Part shown: in pieces, positions 1 to 10,022 of the stretch | Numbering within the stretch: position 1 is the first letter of the stretch | Layout: the number at the start of each line of letters is the position of its first letter | From: Peronospora farinosa | Taxonomy: Eukaryota; Oomycota; Peronosporomycetes; Peronosporales; Peronosporaceae | Assembly (NCBI GenBank): GCA_947646735.1 | Contig: CANTFK010000577.1 | Coordinates: forward strand, 1 to 48,028 | Reading direction: 5' to 3' | Length of the DNA stretch: 48,028 nt | Translations under genes and position numbers: made by a program | Notes under the pieces: generated by a model | Seen by the model: the letters and a program-made list of their open reading frames with translations, nothing else | Told to the model about the DNA's origin: nothing | Database searches by the model: none

Positions 1-973
1 CCCCTCTTATCCTGGGCCTCCCGTTGGAGGGACTTCCCGCCCTGGTCGGAAGGGGCCGGTTGACCGGCTCTTTGAAGGTCTTCGTCTCTTGGCCGTTGTT
101 GCTCGAAGGCGCGAATTGGGAAGTGTCCATTATGAAAGTGTATGATGACGTGCGACTTATTTGGTAAGGCAAGGCGTGATTGCATCACACGACCTTCACC
201 CAAAAGACGGTCCAGGAGACATTGCTACCACATGGCAGCTGCAGCAGACCCCCCTCCTCTGATATGTCACGTACAATTACTTCTAGTTGAAGTGACGGTG
301 ACAACCAAATGCGTGGATGTAGGGGGGTATCGTATACTATGCGAACAAGCTCATCCATGGGTTCTCCCTCACTCTGTCACGAACAAACACGTATTAGTGG
401 CCTTATACAAACAACCGTTTCGTCCGTACAAAGATTTAGGCATTGCACTTAGTTGTTGTAAGCTCCAATGCTGCCAAGGAGTGAAAAAAACACTGGAAGA
501 GTCTGCTGGACATGCCCTTTCGCGCAAATGGTTGGCAGAAGCTTATATGCCATTCGACAGGAAAACGATGGGAGCCCTTGGACTGCTCCAAAGCTTTTTG
601 CAAACAGTGCAAGGAGACGCGGGCCAGACTATCCAAGGTGACCTGGACTACCGTTGGTGACGGCTCTCGGGATGGTCCTGACTTGGTATCAGACAGGATG
701 TGCCAAAGGTGCTCCCCCACAGCGGTGTATGCACCCACCTCGTTGGGGTGGCGACTAACTTTTCCTCCCCGTACAACCACCGGAATCGAACGAGGAATTG
801 GCGTTGCTAACCAAGCTTAAGAACTACCAGATATCCTGCAACCCCCAAATGACTCACTAAATGCAAATCTTCAATGGCCCTGCTGCGATTAGATAGCATA
901 CCTTCCGCAGACGATCCGAACTATGTTGCAGGGCCATGAAGACCTGCAACCCATTTGGATCGTCTAGTCTCAC
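1..973. other. No convincing gene
   Basis: Open frames exist on both strands (for example 142-660 on plus and 436-780 on minus), but they overlap one another, are cysteine- and proline-rich without a recognisable domain, and show no clean start or splice context. The stretch may hold old repeat debris or the edge of a feature lying to the left. It directly precedes the P450 start codon, so its last 50-100 bases probably contain that gene's promoter and 5' UTR. Confidence 0.4.
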
Positions 974-1024
974 TTGAGCACACCAACTGCCATCCATTTT
1001 GGAATTTCCTGGATAGGTCCAAGC

Positions 1025-2605
1025 ATGTGGGGAATGGTCGAGCACCAAGTGAACGAACGACAGGTGGTGGTTGCCGCTGGAGCGCTTAGTGGTCTGTATC
1101 TGGGATACAAGCTGTTAGTTGCAGTGTACAAGGAGACGAAGATCACAAAGGCACTGGACGCTCAGGGTCTGCACCGCCCCAAGTCGACGCTGCCGATTCT
1201 AGGCAACACCCTGGACGTCATGTTCTTCCAGAAAGACCGTCTACAAGACTGGATGGCTGAGCAAAGTCAGATAAGCGACGGCAAGCCCTGGGTGCTCAGT
1301 ATTGTCGGCCGTCCGCAAACCCTCATAGTCACGTCCCCTGAAGCATGCGAAGACATTTTCAAGACGCAGTTTGAAATTTTCGGCCGCGGTGACGAGCTTG
1401 TGGACCTGCAGCACGACATATTCGGCGAAGGTGTCGCAGGTGTGGATGGTGAAAAGTGGCTCAAGCAGCGTCGCATTGCCAGTCACATGTTTTCTTTAAA
1501 GATGCTGCGTGATGTTATGAACGAGGTCATCATTGAGAAGACCATTAGACTTCGGGACGTGCTGGCTCAGTGTGCGCGAGAAGGTCGCGTGGTCCCGATG
1601 AAGTCTCTACTAGGCAAGTTCTCCAGTGACGTATTCACCAAGATTGGTTTTGGTGTCGATCTCCACGGTTTAGACGGAGATATCAACTCCGAAATGGACC
1701 ATCCGTTCATTGAAGCAGTCGACGGCTACGCGGAGGTCTTTGGTGCTCGCCTGCAGTCGCCGATGTGGTTCTGGAAGCTCAAGCGTTTCTTGAACATTGG
1801 CGACGAACGCATGCTCAAGCGATGCATCAAGATTGCCACGGACCTGCTGAACGAGGTCATGCTGAAGTCCATTGCAAATAAGACTGCTGAGGACTGGAAA
1901 TCAAAGACAGACCTGCTCACACTGTTCGTGGATCACACTGGCAACACGGACCCCTCTGACTTGCGTGACGCGATGATGAACTTCTTCCTGGCTGGCAAGG
2001 AGACCACAAGCTTTAGTATGACATGGATCATCGTGAACCTCAACCGCCATCCTCGTGTACTAGCCAAGCTCCGTGCTCAGATCCGCGAGAACCTGCCGGA
2101 GCTCATGACGGGCGAGCTGCAGGTCCCTACGATGGAGGACTTGCACAAAATTCCGTATAGTGAGGCTGTGCTTAAAGAAAGTCTACGGTTGTACATGACG
2201 GGCGTTCACCGTGCGCCCACGCGGTCTACAACGCTCCGTGAAGGCACGTTCGTGCCGTTTGGATCGTACGTAGTCGCGTCGGTGTACGCCGCCGCTCGCG
2301 TAAAGAAAGTGTGGGGTGAGGACGCCGCCGAGTTCAACCCGGATCGTTGGATTGACGAGGAAACCGGCAAGATGAAGTCTGTCAATCCGTTCCAGTTCAT
2401 CACGTTTGGTGGTGGTCCGCACCAGTGCATTGGTATGCGTTTCGCTTTGCTGGAGATGCAGACTGTCATAGCCGTGCTGTTCAGTCGGTTTGACATCAAG
2501 ACGGTGGAAGATCCGTTCCAGATCACCTATGATTACAGCGTGACGCTGCCTGTCAAGGGACCGCTTGAGTGCACAGTGCACGAAACGAGCGCCCCTGCAT
2601 TCTAA
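1025..2605 (+). CDS. Cytochrome P450 monooxygenase (oomycete, CYP86-like fatty-acid hydroxylase type)
   Basis: A 526-residue single-exon haem monooxygenase. An N-terminal hydrophobic segment (VVVAAGALSGLYLGYKLLVA) should anchor it in the ER membrane with the catalytic domain in the cytosol. All P450 signatures are visible: the I-helix oxygen-binding motif FFLAGKETTS, the K-helix ExxR as KESLRL, the PERF-type FNPDRW, and the haem loop FGGGPHQCIGMRFA with the cysteine thiolate ligand. Glu in AGKETT, instead of the commoner Asp, and the extended C-terminal half resemble CYP86/CYP4-clan fatty-acid omega-hydroxylases and the P450s known from oomycetes; the substrate is inference. The open frame extends to 974 without an ATG; ATG 1025 is the first, and another in frame lies at 1034. 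It stands alone, more than 1 kb from the next gene. Confidence 0.93.
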   Translation: MWGMVEHQVNERQVVVAAGALSGLYLGYKLLVAVYKETKITKALDAQGLHRPKSTLPILGNTLDVMFFQKDRLQDWMAEQSQISDGKPWVLSIVGRPQTLIVTSPEACEDIFKTQFEIFGRGDELVDLQHDIFGEGVAGVDGEKWLKQRRIASHMFSLKMLRDVMNEVIIEKTIRLRDVLAQCAREGRVVPMKSLLGKFSSDVFTKIGFGVDLHGLDGDINSEMDHPFIEAVDGYAEVFGARLQSPMWFWKLKRFLNIGDERMLKRCIKIATDLLNEVMLKSIANKTAEDWKSKTDLLTLFVDHTGNTDPSDLRDAMMNFFLAGKETTSFSMTWIIVNLNRHPRVLAKLRAQIRENLPELMTGELQVPTMEDLHKIPYSEAVLKESLRLYMTGVHRAPTRSTTLREGTFVPFGSYVVASVYAAARVKKVWGEDAAEFNPDRWIDEETGKMKSVNPFQFITFGGGPHQCIGMRFALLEMQTVIAVLFSRFDIKTVEDPFQITYDYSVTLPVKGPLECTVHETSAPAF

Positions 2606-3746
2606 GCTCCTGTGCGTCTTGCATGTACTACCCTAACATCATCTACTCAATCTGAATTTGCATTAACCCACCATGTTGTCCTGACAGCTAGCATTACTTT
2701 GATAACCCGCTGCTAAAGGAATACCGCTTCGTTGACGGGACTGTCACGAAGGAGCTTTTGCTCTCGGTGGACTTCTCTAAGTAGAGGCTAAAGACATATT
2801 CTAGCGTGCTGAATCGAACCGTTCGATGTGAACTCTCAATCAACACGACCAGCCGTTGTCACTTCTGGTAACCGTCGTGGTGCTGCGGCTTACTAATCGT
2901 CCGCCCACATCGGTGCTCGCGTCGCCTGAGATCGAACGACCCACGTGAAAAGGGCTTTGACATTGTAAAATTAGCTATGACTGCATGGTAAGCGGTCGTT
3001 GACATGGATGGCGAGTAATGGCTAGAAACAGCACGAAACTGCTAGTCACTTGTTCTCGATGACACTCCTTCGCGATGATGAATGGACTCATGGTAATCGA
3101 GAAATCACTTCACGTACTGACCAAGAGTGTTTGCTTTGACATATACGTGAGCATGAAGTTGCTGCTTGCCACGTGTTAAAGGAACATGTTCACGAAAAAT
3201 GTCTGTAGCGTGATCTTAACGTATTGGTAGAGCGACATCGATCTCGAGATGGAACAACCGACAGGTTCATTCTGAATGTCGAGGGCTTTTCGTCTTTGTT
3301 TTCTTTCCAGTCACGCCTACTGACAGAAGAAACGATTCGACTTAGCGAAGGAGGACAATCTTGCAAGGCACAACATGAAGACACACTCATGATGAAGATA
3401 ACACCAAAGTCTGTGATCAGCAACACGTCGGGCTCGAGGCAGTCAAAGGACTTGATCATCCTCTTTGTATAGAGACTATAAAGGGCGCTACCGACGTGAT
3501 AGGTCCGCACTGCCGTTGTAAATTCCTTTTCTGGGTTGAAGACCGTTAAATCGTGTTATGAATCACCTAATGATTGCATTGGTTCCAGCATCTGTACCAA
3601 CAACAACACGCCACAAGCTATTCAGGATCAATACTGCTCAAACCACGCAGCTTCTTTTCAAAGAAAAAAAGGGTTATTAGATTATGTGTAAAAATGAGTG
3701 TCAAGTCATGCTAATCTCACTCACATCAACCAACTCATCTCGCCAC
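2606..3746. other. Intergenic, no gene seen
   Basis: About 1.1 kb separates the P450 from the convergent membrane-protein gene. Short overlapping frames at 3190-3510 occur on both strands, but neither has a domain, codon pattern or splice context that persuades. No tRNA-like or strongly repeated structure was noticed. The two facing 3' UTRs must lie at its ends. Confidence 0.4.
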
Positions 3747-4373
3747 TCAATGGCGTGTGTTGGCTGCCTGTTGAAAGGCATACTGTCCGGCTTTAGCCGC
3801 AAGCTCCGGGTTCTTGCTCATAAAACTCGCAGCCTCCTGACTACTCGTGGTGTATCCGGCCGTCGGGTCCGCATTGGCGCTAAGCGCAGACTTGAACTGT
3901 GGGTGACGGCACATGACCAGAAGATTGATAAAGGCATTGAAACACATGAGAACACCGGCAAGAGTGGCGAGCGCCGAGCCAATGCCAAAGTCTAGAAAGC
4001 CAATGAAGAAGATGAAAGCAGCACGACCCTTGTAACTGAAGAGGAAGCCAAAATTAGACCGAATAGCCGTCTCCATGCGTGAGAGACGACACTCAAAGAG
4101 CAGAAAGAGAATGCCAAACATGATGACGTAGATAGACACGAGCGTGCCCGTAATGTTGAGCGTAATGAATGACGTAATGCCGACGATACCGGCAATAATC
4201 TGCACAATAGAACAGATTACATTGCCCAGACGCATATAGCGTAGCAGCTTCGGTAGTTCCATCTTGTTCACATCGTTCACCTTTTGAATAAAATTGCGCT
4301 TGGGCGGTGCAGTAGACGCTATGGTTCCACCGACGCTATCCGTGTTAATAGTCACGCTCGTAGCGCTCATCAT
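3747..4373 (-). CDS. COPI-associated / TVP15-like four-TM Golgi membrane protein
   Basis: A 208-residue protein with a polar 40-residue N terminus, four closely spaced hydrophobic segments (around residues 50-70, 76-96, 112-133 and 137-157) and a hydrophilic alanine-rich tail of about 45 residues. The layout, the segment ending LLFECRLSRME and the glycine-rich FIGFLDFGIGSALATLAGV match the COPI-associated protein family that includes yeast Tvp15, found in Golgi and endosomal vesicles. The role in vesicle traffic is taken from the family. Two consecutive ATGs (4373 and 4370) could start it. The 3' end faces the P450; no intron is needed. Confidence 0.75.
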   Translation of the reverse strand: MMSATSVTINTDSVGGTIASTAPPKRNFIQKVNDVNKMELPKLLRYMRLGNVICSIVQIIAGIVGITSFITLNITGTLVSIYVIMFGILFLLFECRLSRMETAIRSNFGFLFSYKGRAAFIFFIGFLDFGIGSALATLAGVLMCFNAFINLLVMCRHPQFKSALSANADPTAGYTTSSQEAASFMSKNPELAAKAGQYAFQQAANTRH

Positions 4374-5436
4374 CGTTATGGCTTGCGTGTAGTAGTGACG
4401 GTCGGCTGGAGCTGTGACGAGGAGCGAGTGTAATGGACTTGGGGTTTAAATTAGGGGGAGCGGCGGAGCGACGGGCTGAACGAATGAGAACGTTTCTGAC
4501 TACCGACTTCTGAAGCGCTAGATTCCCTGATTTTGCAACTGTCAGGTAGGTATTAGTAACAATTTTAAATGTAATTTTCTTTCCCGGAACAAATTAATTG
4601 AAAAGATAAAATATTTGCATTTCAAAAGAGTGACATTAGGAAGCCGGAGAGACTGCGAACTTAAGGGCTACGTGCAGTTGCAACTGGTGACATGCTTACA
4701 TGCCATATTCTGGAGAGCGAGATGTACAATTACTGTGTCTACTTGACTGAATTACATTGTGCTGCTCCTTGCTTGCATTCGTTAAATCGAAGGCCACGGG
4801 AGACAGAACACACCTTGAGCGAGACAACAAGATAAAAATGTCGCGCATAAGACGCGCCGACTTTATAAGTGCATAATACATCCAATAACAGTTATGTTTC
4901 AAAAAACATGTATTAACAATACGGTACCATAAACTTATTGCGACCAAGTTCTTCTTGATTTAAAGGCCAACTTGGCTGGTCTTAGCAGGTCTTAGCAGGT
5001 CTATAGAGCGCTCTTGCTTGGTCGAATAAACCAATTGAATTTGCAATACAAGTTGTAGTCCACTTTTCGCTTGCATATGTGCAGCAGACAAGTCAAAAAT
5101 TTGCTGAGTTATAGACTACGAAAGGCTCGGATTGGTAGTTATCACGACATTCCCCATCATGATGATCAAAGCTGTCGTCCATGTGGTTTCCAGACATGGT
5201 CTATTGTGCTCTGTATGATAAATAGCCCATTACCGTGCGCCGGTCATGTACAAAAACGATTTTGGTCGTGACATTTCGCAAAGAAGCCCGAGCAATTTAC
5301 GCTCAGGTCTTGTGGTCGTCGACAGGTCAATAGGCGGCGCGATATACAGGACTCGAATTCCTTAGTAGGTTGAGCGAGCACAGAGCGATATTATTCACCC
5401 GACAGGTTTTCGTGAGACAGCTCAGGTTACGACAGA
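4374..5436. other. Intergenic promoter region between divergent genes
   Basis: About 1.06 kb between the divergent TVP15-like and seven-TM genes. It is AT-rich around 4540-4640 and 4840-4930. A short direct duplication of CTTAGCAGGT occurs near 4980-5000. Small frames (4696-4947, 5071-5271) show no coding character. Confidence 0.4.
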
Positions 5437-6609
5437 ATGGTCAACATCACTGACTCGACGTGTGACTTTGGACTCGCACTCACAGAGGACGGATGCACTC
5501 GAACGCTAGCGTCCTACGACCTTGACGCGTACCGTACCATCCAAGCCGTCTATCTGGCATTGGGAGGAATCAGCGTTGCTGCTAGCGTTATTCTTTATAT
5601 TCGGTCTGTGAAGCATGAGGGCGCTTTGCTACAACAGTACAGCTTTCTGTTTTGCTGCTACGGTGCCGTAACTATGGTTATCCGTGGCGCCGATCCACTA
5701 AGCTACGGGTATGTAATCCCGCGTCCGATTAGCGCCTTCCTCGCCGATACGTGCACCGCTGCCCTCTACTCCGTGTAGTAAGTATCATTGTTTCCTTGCC
5801 TTCTGTTTGTCCATAGTCCTAACGGCCTCTTCACTGCTCGTTCTGATTGTACAGCATCATGGCTTTGGGTTACTGGGCCACCATCATCCAGCGTGGTGCA
5901 GCGGTGACTGACAAACCCCCGCATCTTGTATGTTTAGAAAGCATTGCTATCGCCGTTGTCTGGACGTTCCAGATCCTGTACGACATGTGCCTCTTCCTGT
6001 TCAAAGGTTTCAACCCGCAGGGTCTAGTCTACATGCAGCTCACTGTGAGTGCGTGCATGCTGGGTAGCATCAGCACGGTCTTTCTCATTTATGGGCTGCG
6101 TGTGCTGAGTCGTCTGAAGCAATACGAGCGACAGCTGAAGCTACGCATGCCGAGTTTACAATCTGACCGCATGGTGTCTAACCGGTCCTTCGACATGAAT
6201 ATGAGTGACGATGAAGACGGCATCCCTGTGATGCGCAAGGTGCGTCGTCGTCCAGAGGAGGGCCACGCTGCAAAGATCAAGAAGATTCTGTTAGTGGTGG
6301 AGACGTGCTCGCTCGTTGTCATAGCCGCCCAGATGTACATTGCTATCCACCACACAAACGTAACCCCGGTCGAATTGTCTTGCGCGAATGGCAAGCTGTG
6401 CGAAAGCGTTAAGTGCTCCGTGAATGTGCTTCACGTTTTTCAGGTACCGTATGCTCGACCTGTTCCGTTGATTTTGTGTGTGTATGCGTCTAACTGCCAC
6501 GGTCGTTACCGTGTTGTTTGCTCAGGTTATCTGCATCTGGGTCATTCTGTGGACCTTCCGCAAAATCCAAAAGAAGGCAGTCGTCCCGAGGCCACACCGC
6601 GTCGCTTAA
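5437..6609 (+). CDS. Seven-transmembrane protein of unknown function (GPCR-like topology)
   Basis: Three exons (5437-5777, 5855-6443, 6526-6609) joined at GTAAGT/ACAG and GTACCG/CTCAG give a 337-residue protein. The first exon stops in frame immediately after its donor, and the joined frame is continuous through both introns, which supports the model. It has a short N terminus with an N-glycosylation sequon (NIT at residues 3-5), then seven hydrophobic segments: three before or at the first splice junction, two more before a basic and acidic cytoplasmic loop (SDDEDGIPVMRKVRRRPEEG), and two after. The seventh spans the second splice site. The last residues are basic (FRKIQKKAVVPRPHRVA). The topology is that of a G-protein-coupled receptor or a THH1/TOM1-like protein, but no family motif was recognised, so function is left open. 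Confidence 0.75.
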
Positions 6610-7354
6610 CTCGCGTCATAGTTTTCCCTAGATATGTCTGCAGCGGCTCCATTCGAAGCAAGAATAGCTAATAAGTTGGCTGTGGGTCGAAAGTCACGAA
6701 TGTACTTGTAGCGTGTGCACTACGAATTGAAGCGCCTCGACTTGAGACTCTCAAGTGTGTTGTGGGTCATGATCGAGGCTTGAAGCGAAGTAAGACAATA
6801 CTCGGTGATCCTGTGGAGCCAGCAGAGGTGTCTGTTTTTTTGTCATTATAAAGTCGACACAAGGGCCCATTACCTGCTTTTTACATAATGAATGAAAAAT
6901 TTCCTGCAACTAATGAGCAAACGTTTTGAATCAAGATTTTCCTTGCAACAATGAAGCAAATGCTTGGTATCGAGTCAATTTGACGGAAAGGATAATACGC
7001 AAAGGAAGGGGATTAGCAGAGCTGTCTGTAAATATCAAGTTTACAGACTGGTACGACGGTCGCAGCAATAGTACGCTCTTTCCTTTTTTGTTGTATATCG
7101 ATGGTGCGGATCTGCTACGTGTATATTGCTCTAAGCCCATCAACGCTTTCTGACATATGCATCATTACGCTTTAGCAGGTTGCGCTTCATGCTTCACGAT
7201 GGCATGGGCTTTGTTGCTATTCAATTGCTATCATCTACCTTGCAGCTTAGGATACTATTTCCAGCACGGAGCAGGCGGAATCCATAGACTAGCAGCATCT
7301 GGGCGTTTTGTTCGACATGCTAGCAACGTCAAGCGTATACAAAACTTGCTCCAC
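6610..7354. other. Gene-poor stretch before the LINE insertion
   Basis: Short frames lie at 6926-7153 and 7157-7402 on the plus strand. The second is leucine- and histidine-rich and ends in the target-site repeat of the LINE at 7355-7370. If it is an exon fragment, it was cut by that insertion. No recognisable domain; probably non-coding or decayed. Confidence 0.3.
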
Positions 7355-7370
7355 ATTTACCAGGTAGGTG
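7355..7370. repeat. 16-bp direct repeat, left copy (candidate LINE target-site duplication)
   Basis: ATTTACCAGGTAGGTG occurs here and again, identical, at 8585-8600, bracketing the LINE fragment exactly. After one differing base both copies are followed by TTGT. The repeat contains a good splice-donor-like CAG/GTAGGTG, so the insertion may have hit an exon-intron border. Confidence 0.75.
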
Positions 7371-8584
7371 GTTGTTCAGATCGTCTATTTACATGGTGTT
7401 AACTATGTGCAAGATCTCTGGAAAGTCCTGAGCCAGGATGTCAACGCCGGTTGGCCCGACTGTAAATCATGGCTGGTCACCGTTGAAAGCGGTGGCCCTC
7501 TAGGTTCGCGCTCGAGCAACTCGATGCATGCATATAGCAAAGCACCCGTTGTGGCGGACGCAACTTTTTGATGCTCTCTCTTCGCGATCGCTCGGAGCTG
7601 ACAAAGGCACGAAGCCCAAAAACTGGCTATGCTGCTGGGAAGGTGGAGCGGGACTGCCTTGTAGACAGCGGCATTTCTGTCGACCCATAGCCGTGTGTGA
7701 CATATCGTTGCCAAGACGTGCCAAATTCGCGTCCAGACACGTTCGGCTGCATCCGTGTCATCCTGAAATCGGTCCGCTAGACTTTGCATACGGTGCTCGG
7801 GTATGCTGTGAACCCTTCGGCTTGCACAGGCCACCACAAAGTGTTTGGTCGCTTGGCGGGTAACTTGTTGCCCAGTCCAGTGACCAATAAGTTTGCCCCA
7901 TAGCGCTGCAGCGCAGGCACAGTCCCAAAACAGATGACCAATGGTCTCCTCACTGCCGCTGCAGGCCGGTGCCTTTCTGCAACTATTATTTTCGTACCTC
8001 GTAGCGTGATACAGATTTAATTGTCTGGTCGCCACCCTGTACCCTGTCCAGACTTGATACGGTGTGAGTCCATTACTATGATCCCACACTTGCCTCGGCG
8101 TTTGCCGGAGCGCTGCGCATTGCCATTCATCCGTCGTTGCAGATTTGGACAGTCAATCAATGAGAACGGAAAGTTGGCGAGCGAGAACCTTTTTATGGAA
8201 CCGGAAAGCTTGCTTGCCTAAGGCCTTTGTAACGAAGTGATTAGACGTTGTGGTCGGCACAGACCAAGGAAACCGATGCAGCTGCGGGTGCGCTTCGAAT
8301 ACCAGACCCCAAGTTCTAATCTCACGACAGACCGCCTGGCGTTCCGATGGCGAACCAACAGTGAGCTCCGGCAGGAAGCCGTGACAAAACCAGTGTAACC
8401 CATCATCAGCTTGGTGCAGAGTGACAGGCCGAGTTTGGCCGTGCTTGATATCCGTCGAGTGACCTTCGATAAGGCCTGCTCCGAGAAGCTTCCAGCGAAA
8501 ACTGCGGAGACATGGTGGTGCCTGTCGTAGGCGTAGTGGCGGTGCCGCGTGCAACTCTGACCCGATAGGTAAGTCCGGGGATGA
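7371..8584 (-). mobile_element. 5'-truncated non-LTR retrotransposon (LINE) bounded by 16-bp repeats
   Basis: About 1.2 kb between two identical 16-bp repeats. On the minus strand the frame is open from the right-hand repeat (8584) through 7403, broken by a single in-frame TGA at 8155-8153. The encoded segment is the C-terminal end of a LINE ORF2: a linker followed by a zf-RVT-type zinc-binding domain (CSGSEETIGHLFWDC with the downstream ALWGKLIGHW). Endonuclease and reverse transcriptase domains are missing. An open frame running straight into the repeat is what 5' truncation during target-primed reverse transcription leaves. No poly-A tail is evident at the 3' end (7371 side). The copy cannot move by itself. 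Confidence 0.8.
7403..8554 (-). pseudogene. LINE ORF2 C-terminal fragment with one internal stop
   Basis: Two same-frame pieces, 8554-8153 and 8152-7403, separated only by the TGA at 8155-8153. Around the stop the sequence reads on sensibly (WQCAALRQTPRQVWDHSNG and then LTPYQVWTGYRVATRQL). The zinc-binding cysteines and histidine of the reverse-transcriptase-associated domain are present. Since the catalytic domains are absent it has no enzymatic function; it is the coding remnant of the mobile element above. Confidence 0.75.
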
Positions 8585-8600
8585 ATTTACCAGGTAGGTG
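8585..8600. repeat. 16-bp direct repeat, right copy (candidate LINE target-site duplication)
   Basis: Identical to 7355-7370. It marks the 5'-truncated end of the minus-strand LINE. Confidence 0.75.
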
Positions 8601-8668
8601 CTTGTCCTGCGATGTCCAAGAGAAAGTTGTTACCCGCATCCATGCGCATATCAACGTGGCAACAAGCT

Positions 8669-9277
8669 TTACCAAAATATCAGGAAGAGTACATTGAAGC
8701 GAGTGGCTTGCCGCCAATTGTGAACGTCATCTTGTATCGCCACTGCACGCGTTGGCACGCGTTGGATTTGACAAGAGAAACTGGTCACTATACTTGCAAA
8801 TTGTAATGCTACGCGCTGGCGTCGCATGACCAGACCAGGTATCTTACTTTGCGACTCGTCTACTACATCGTAGGCTTGTGATCTTCCTCGCTTTGACAGA
8901 AGACGGACTAAGGTTTCAAAAATGAGGGCGGCCAGTTTAGAGTCACCTCTCTGACTCTTGTTCTTCATCTTCTCTAGGTGTTTTATCTTTGAAGTCGTCA
9001 AAATGGCTGCACAGACCACTGTGTACCTAAACATCTTGTCTGGGTTTTGAAAGAAGCCATAGCCATGATGTTCACTAGCCGCCTGCAACATCTCGTTTAC
9101 AAGCAGCTGAAGGCCGTGGATCCTGTACGATCGTTGAAAATCACTGCGATAATTGTACCTTAGTATGAATATGGGAGGTAGTAGAGTTTGCAATAAAGCG
9201 TCTGCTAAGACGAGATCTCTCAGTGTCGTGCTTGTGGCATTGTCGATGAAGTACTGCTTAATTTCTGAGCTGATACA
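8669..9277 (-). CDS. Unassigned coding fragment next to the LINE
   Basis: An open minus-strand frame without a good ATG at its start; the first in-frame Met lies well inside. The product has protein-like helical character (NATSTTLRDLVLADALLQ, HLEKMKNKSQRGDSKLAAL, IFETLVRLLSKRGRSQ), and a consensus donor (AAGTAAGA) just after the YDVVDESQ segment suggests that the real exon ends near 8870. I do not recognise the family. It may be an internal exon of a gene whose downstream part was disrupted by the LINE at 7371-8584, or a decayed gene in this accessory island. Confidence 0.35.
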   Translation of the reverse strand, partial: CISSEIKQYFIDNATSTTLRDLVLADALLQTLLPPIFILRYNYRSDFQRSYRIHGLQLLVNEMLQAASEHHGYGFFQNPDKMFRYTVVCAAILTTSKIKHLEKMKNKSQRGDSKLAALIFETLVRLLSKRGRSQAYDVVDESQSKIPGLVMRRQRVALQFASIVTSFSCQIQRVPTRAVAIQDDVHNWRQATRFNVLFLIFW

Positions 9278-9417
9278 TCACATCAAAGTAAGTGACAACT
9301 TTTGAAGCTGCAACCGTCCAGATTATGCAGGTCTGTGACCTGATACGACTGCGTTACTACCTCCCTCCCACGGTTTTATAAGGCAAAGTCTCCTACCGCA
9401 AACACACATCAACAGAT

Positions 9418-9615
9418 TCAGTCCATAATCACAAATATGATGAAAAGCAAAGCTCCCGCAATGACGACCACATATACAATGCCAACTGTCAGTATTGGCG
9501 GGACCAATACACGAAGAACGTGCACAGTGATCAAGGTTGCAATAGCAGCACTAAACAGTGACGAAAAAAAACTACTTGCGGGGTTGTATTTTGCATCTAC
9601 TTTTTTATGTCGCAT
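9418..9615 (-). pseudogene. Hydrophobic C-terminal remnant (two membrane segments)
   Basis: A 65-residue frame with a basic start followed by two hydrophobic stretches (LFSAAIATLITVHVL and ILTVGIVYVVVIAGALLF) ending at a TGA-bounded tail. It lies downstream of the effector-like frame at 9659-9949 on the same strand but in another frame, with stops between. It may be the membrane-anchored end of the same decayed secreted protein, or a small independent membrane protein. Confidence 0.35.
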
Positions 9616-9658
9616 TCAGATGAAACATCAGCTTAGATCGCCCAGCAGACACAGTATG

Positions 9659-9949
9659 TCAGGTAGGCGATCTAAGCAGGGTTTCAGTCGAAATCCCATA
9701 TAACAAATCAAAATGAAGGTCTGTGCCTTTCTGTCTCCTTCTCGATGAAGGCGTTGTTGCGGATGCACTTTGCAATGTAGCCGGTTCATTAGCTAGGTCT
9801 TGCAGAAAGAGAGTTGGAAAGCTTTGCAGCTTTCGGCAGGATGTCGTTACGAATAGGTGACAGTCGGCGTGGTTCCACTGCGCAATGTTTTTCTGATTGA
9901 CGATGCTCAAGACGATGAGCGTTGTCAAAAATGGCACGAACCGATGCAT
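9659..9949 (-). pseudogene. Decayed secreted effector-like protein
   Basis: A 96-residue frame with a clear signal-peptide-like start: MHRF, then the hydrophobic core VPFLTTLIVLSIVN, then a polar region. About 20 residues after the predicted cleavage region there is an RKLQ that is at best a degenerate RXLR, and further on a basic SSRRRQKG; no EER motif is visible. It ends early, and the next plausible coding sequence on this strand (9418-9615) is in a different frame. The pattern fits a degraded member of the fast-evolving secreted effectors of plant-pathogenic oomycetes. Membership in the RXLR class is not proven. Confidence 0.4.
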
Positions 9950-10022
9950 GCGCTGACAATGAGCACACCTTTACGATTCGAATGTTCCTCTTTTTTGCCG
10001 TAAGCGTGTCGCTCATTATCAT

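Noticed and set aside
142..820. Overlapping frames on both strands near the left edge
   Set aside because: No domain, no splice support, and mutual overlap; composition is not convincing for a gene.
3190..3510. Overlapping frames on both strands downstream of the P450
   Set aside because: Neither has homology signals or start/splice context.
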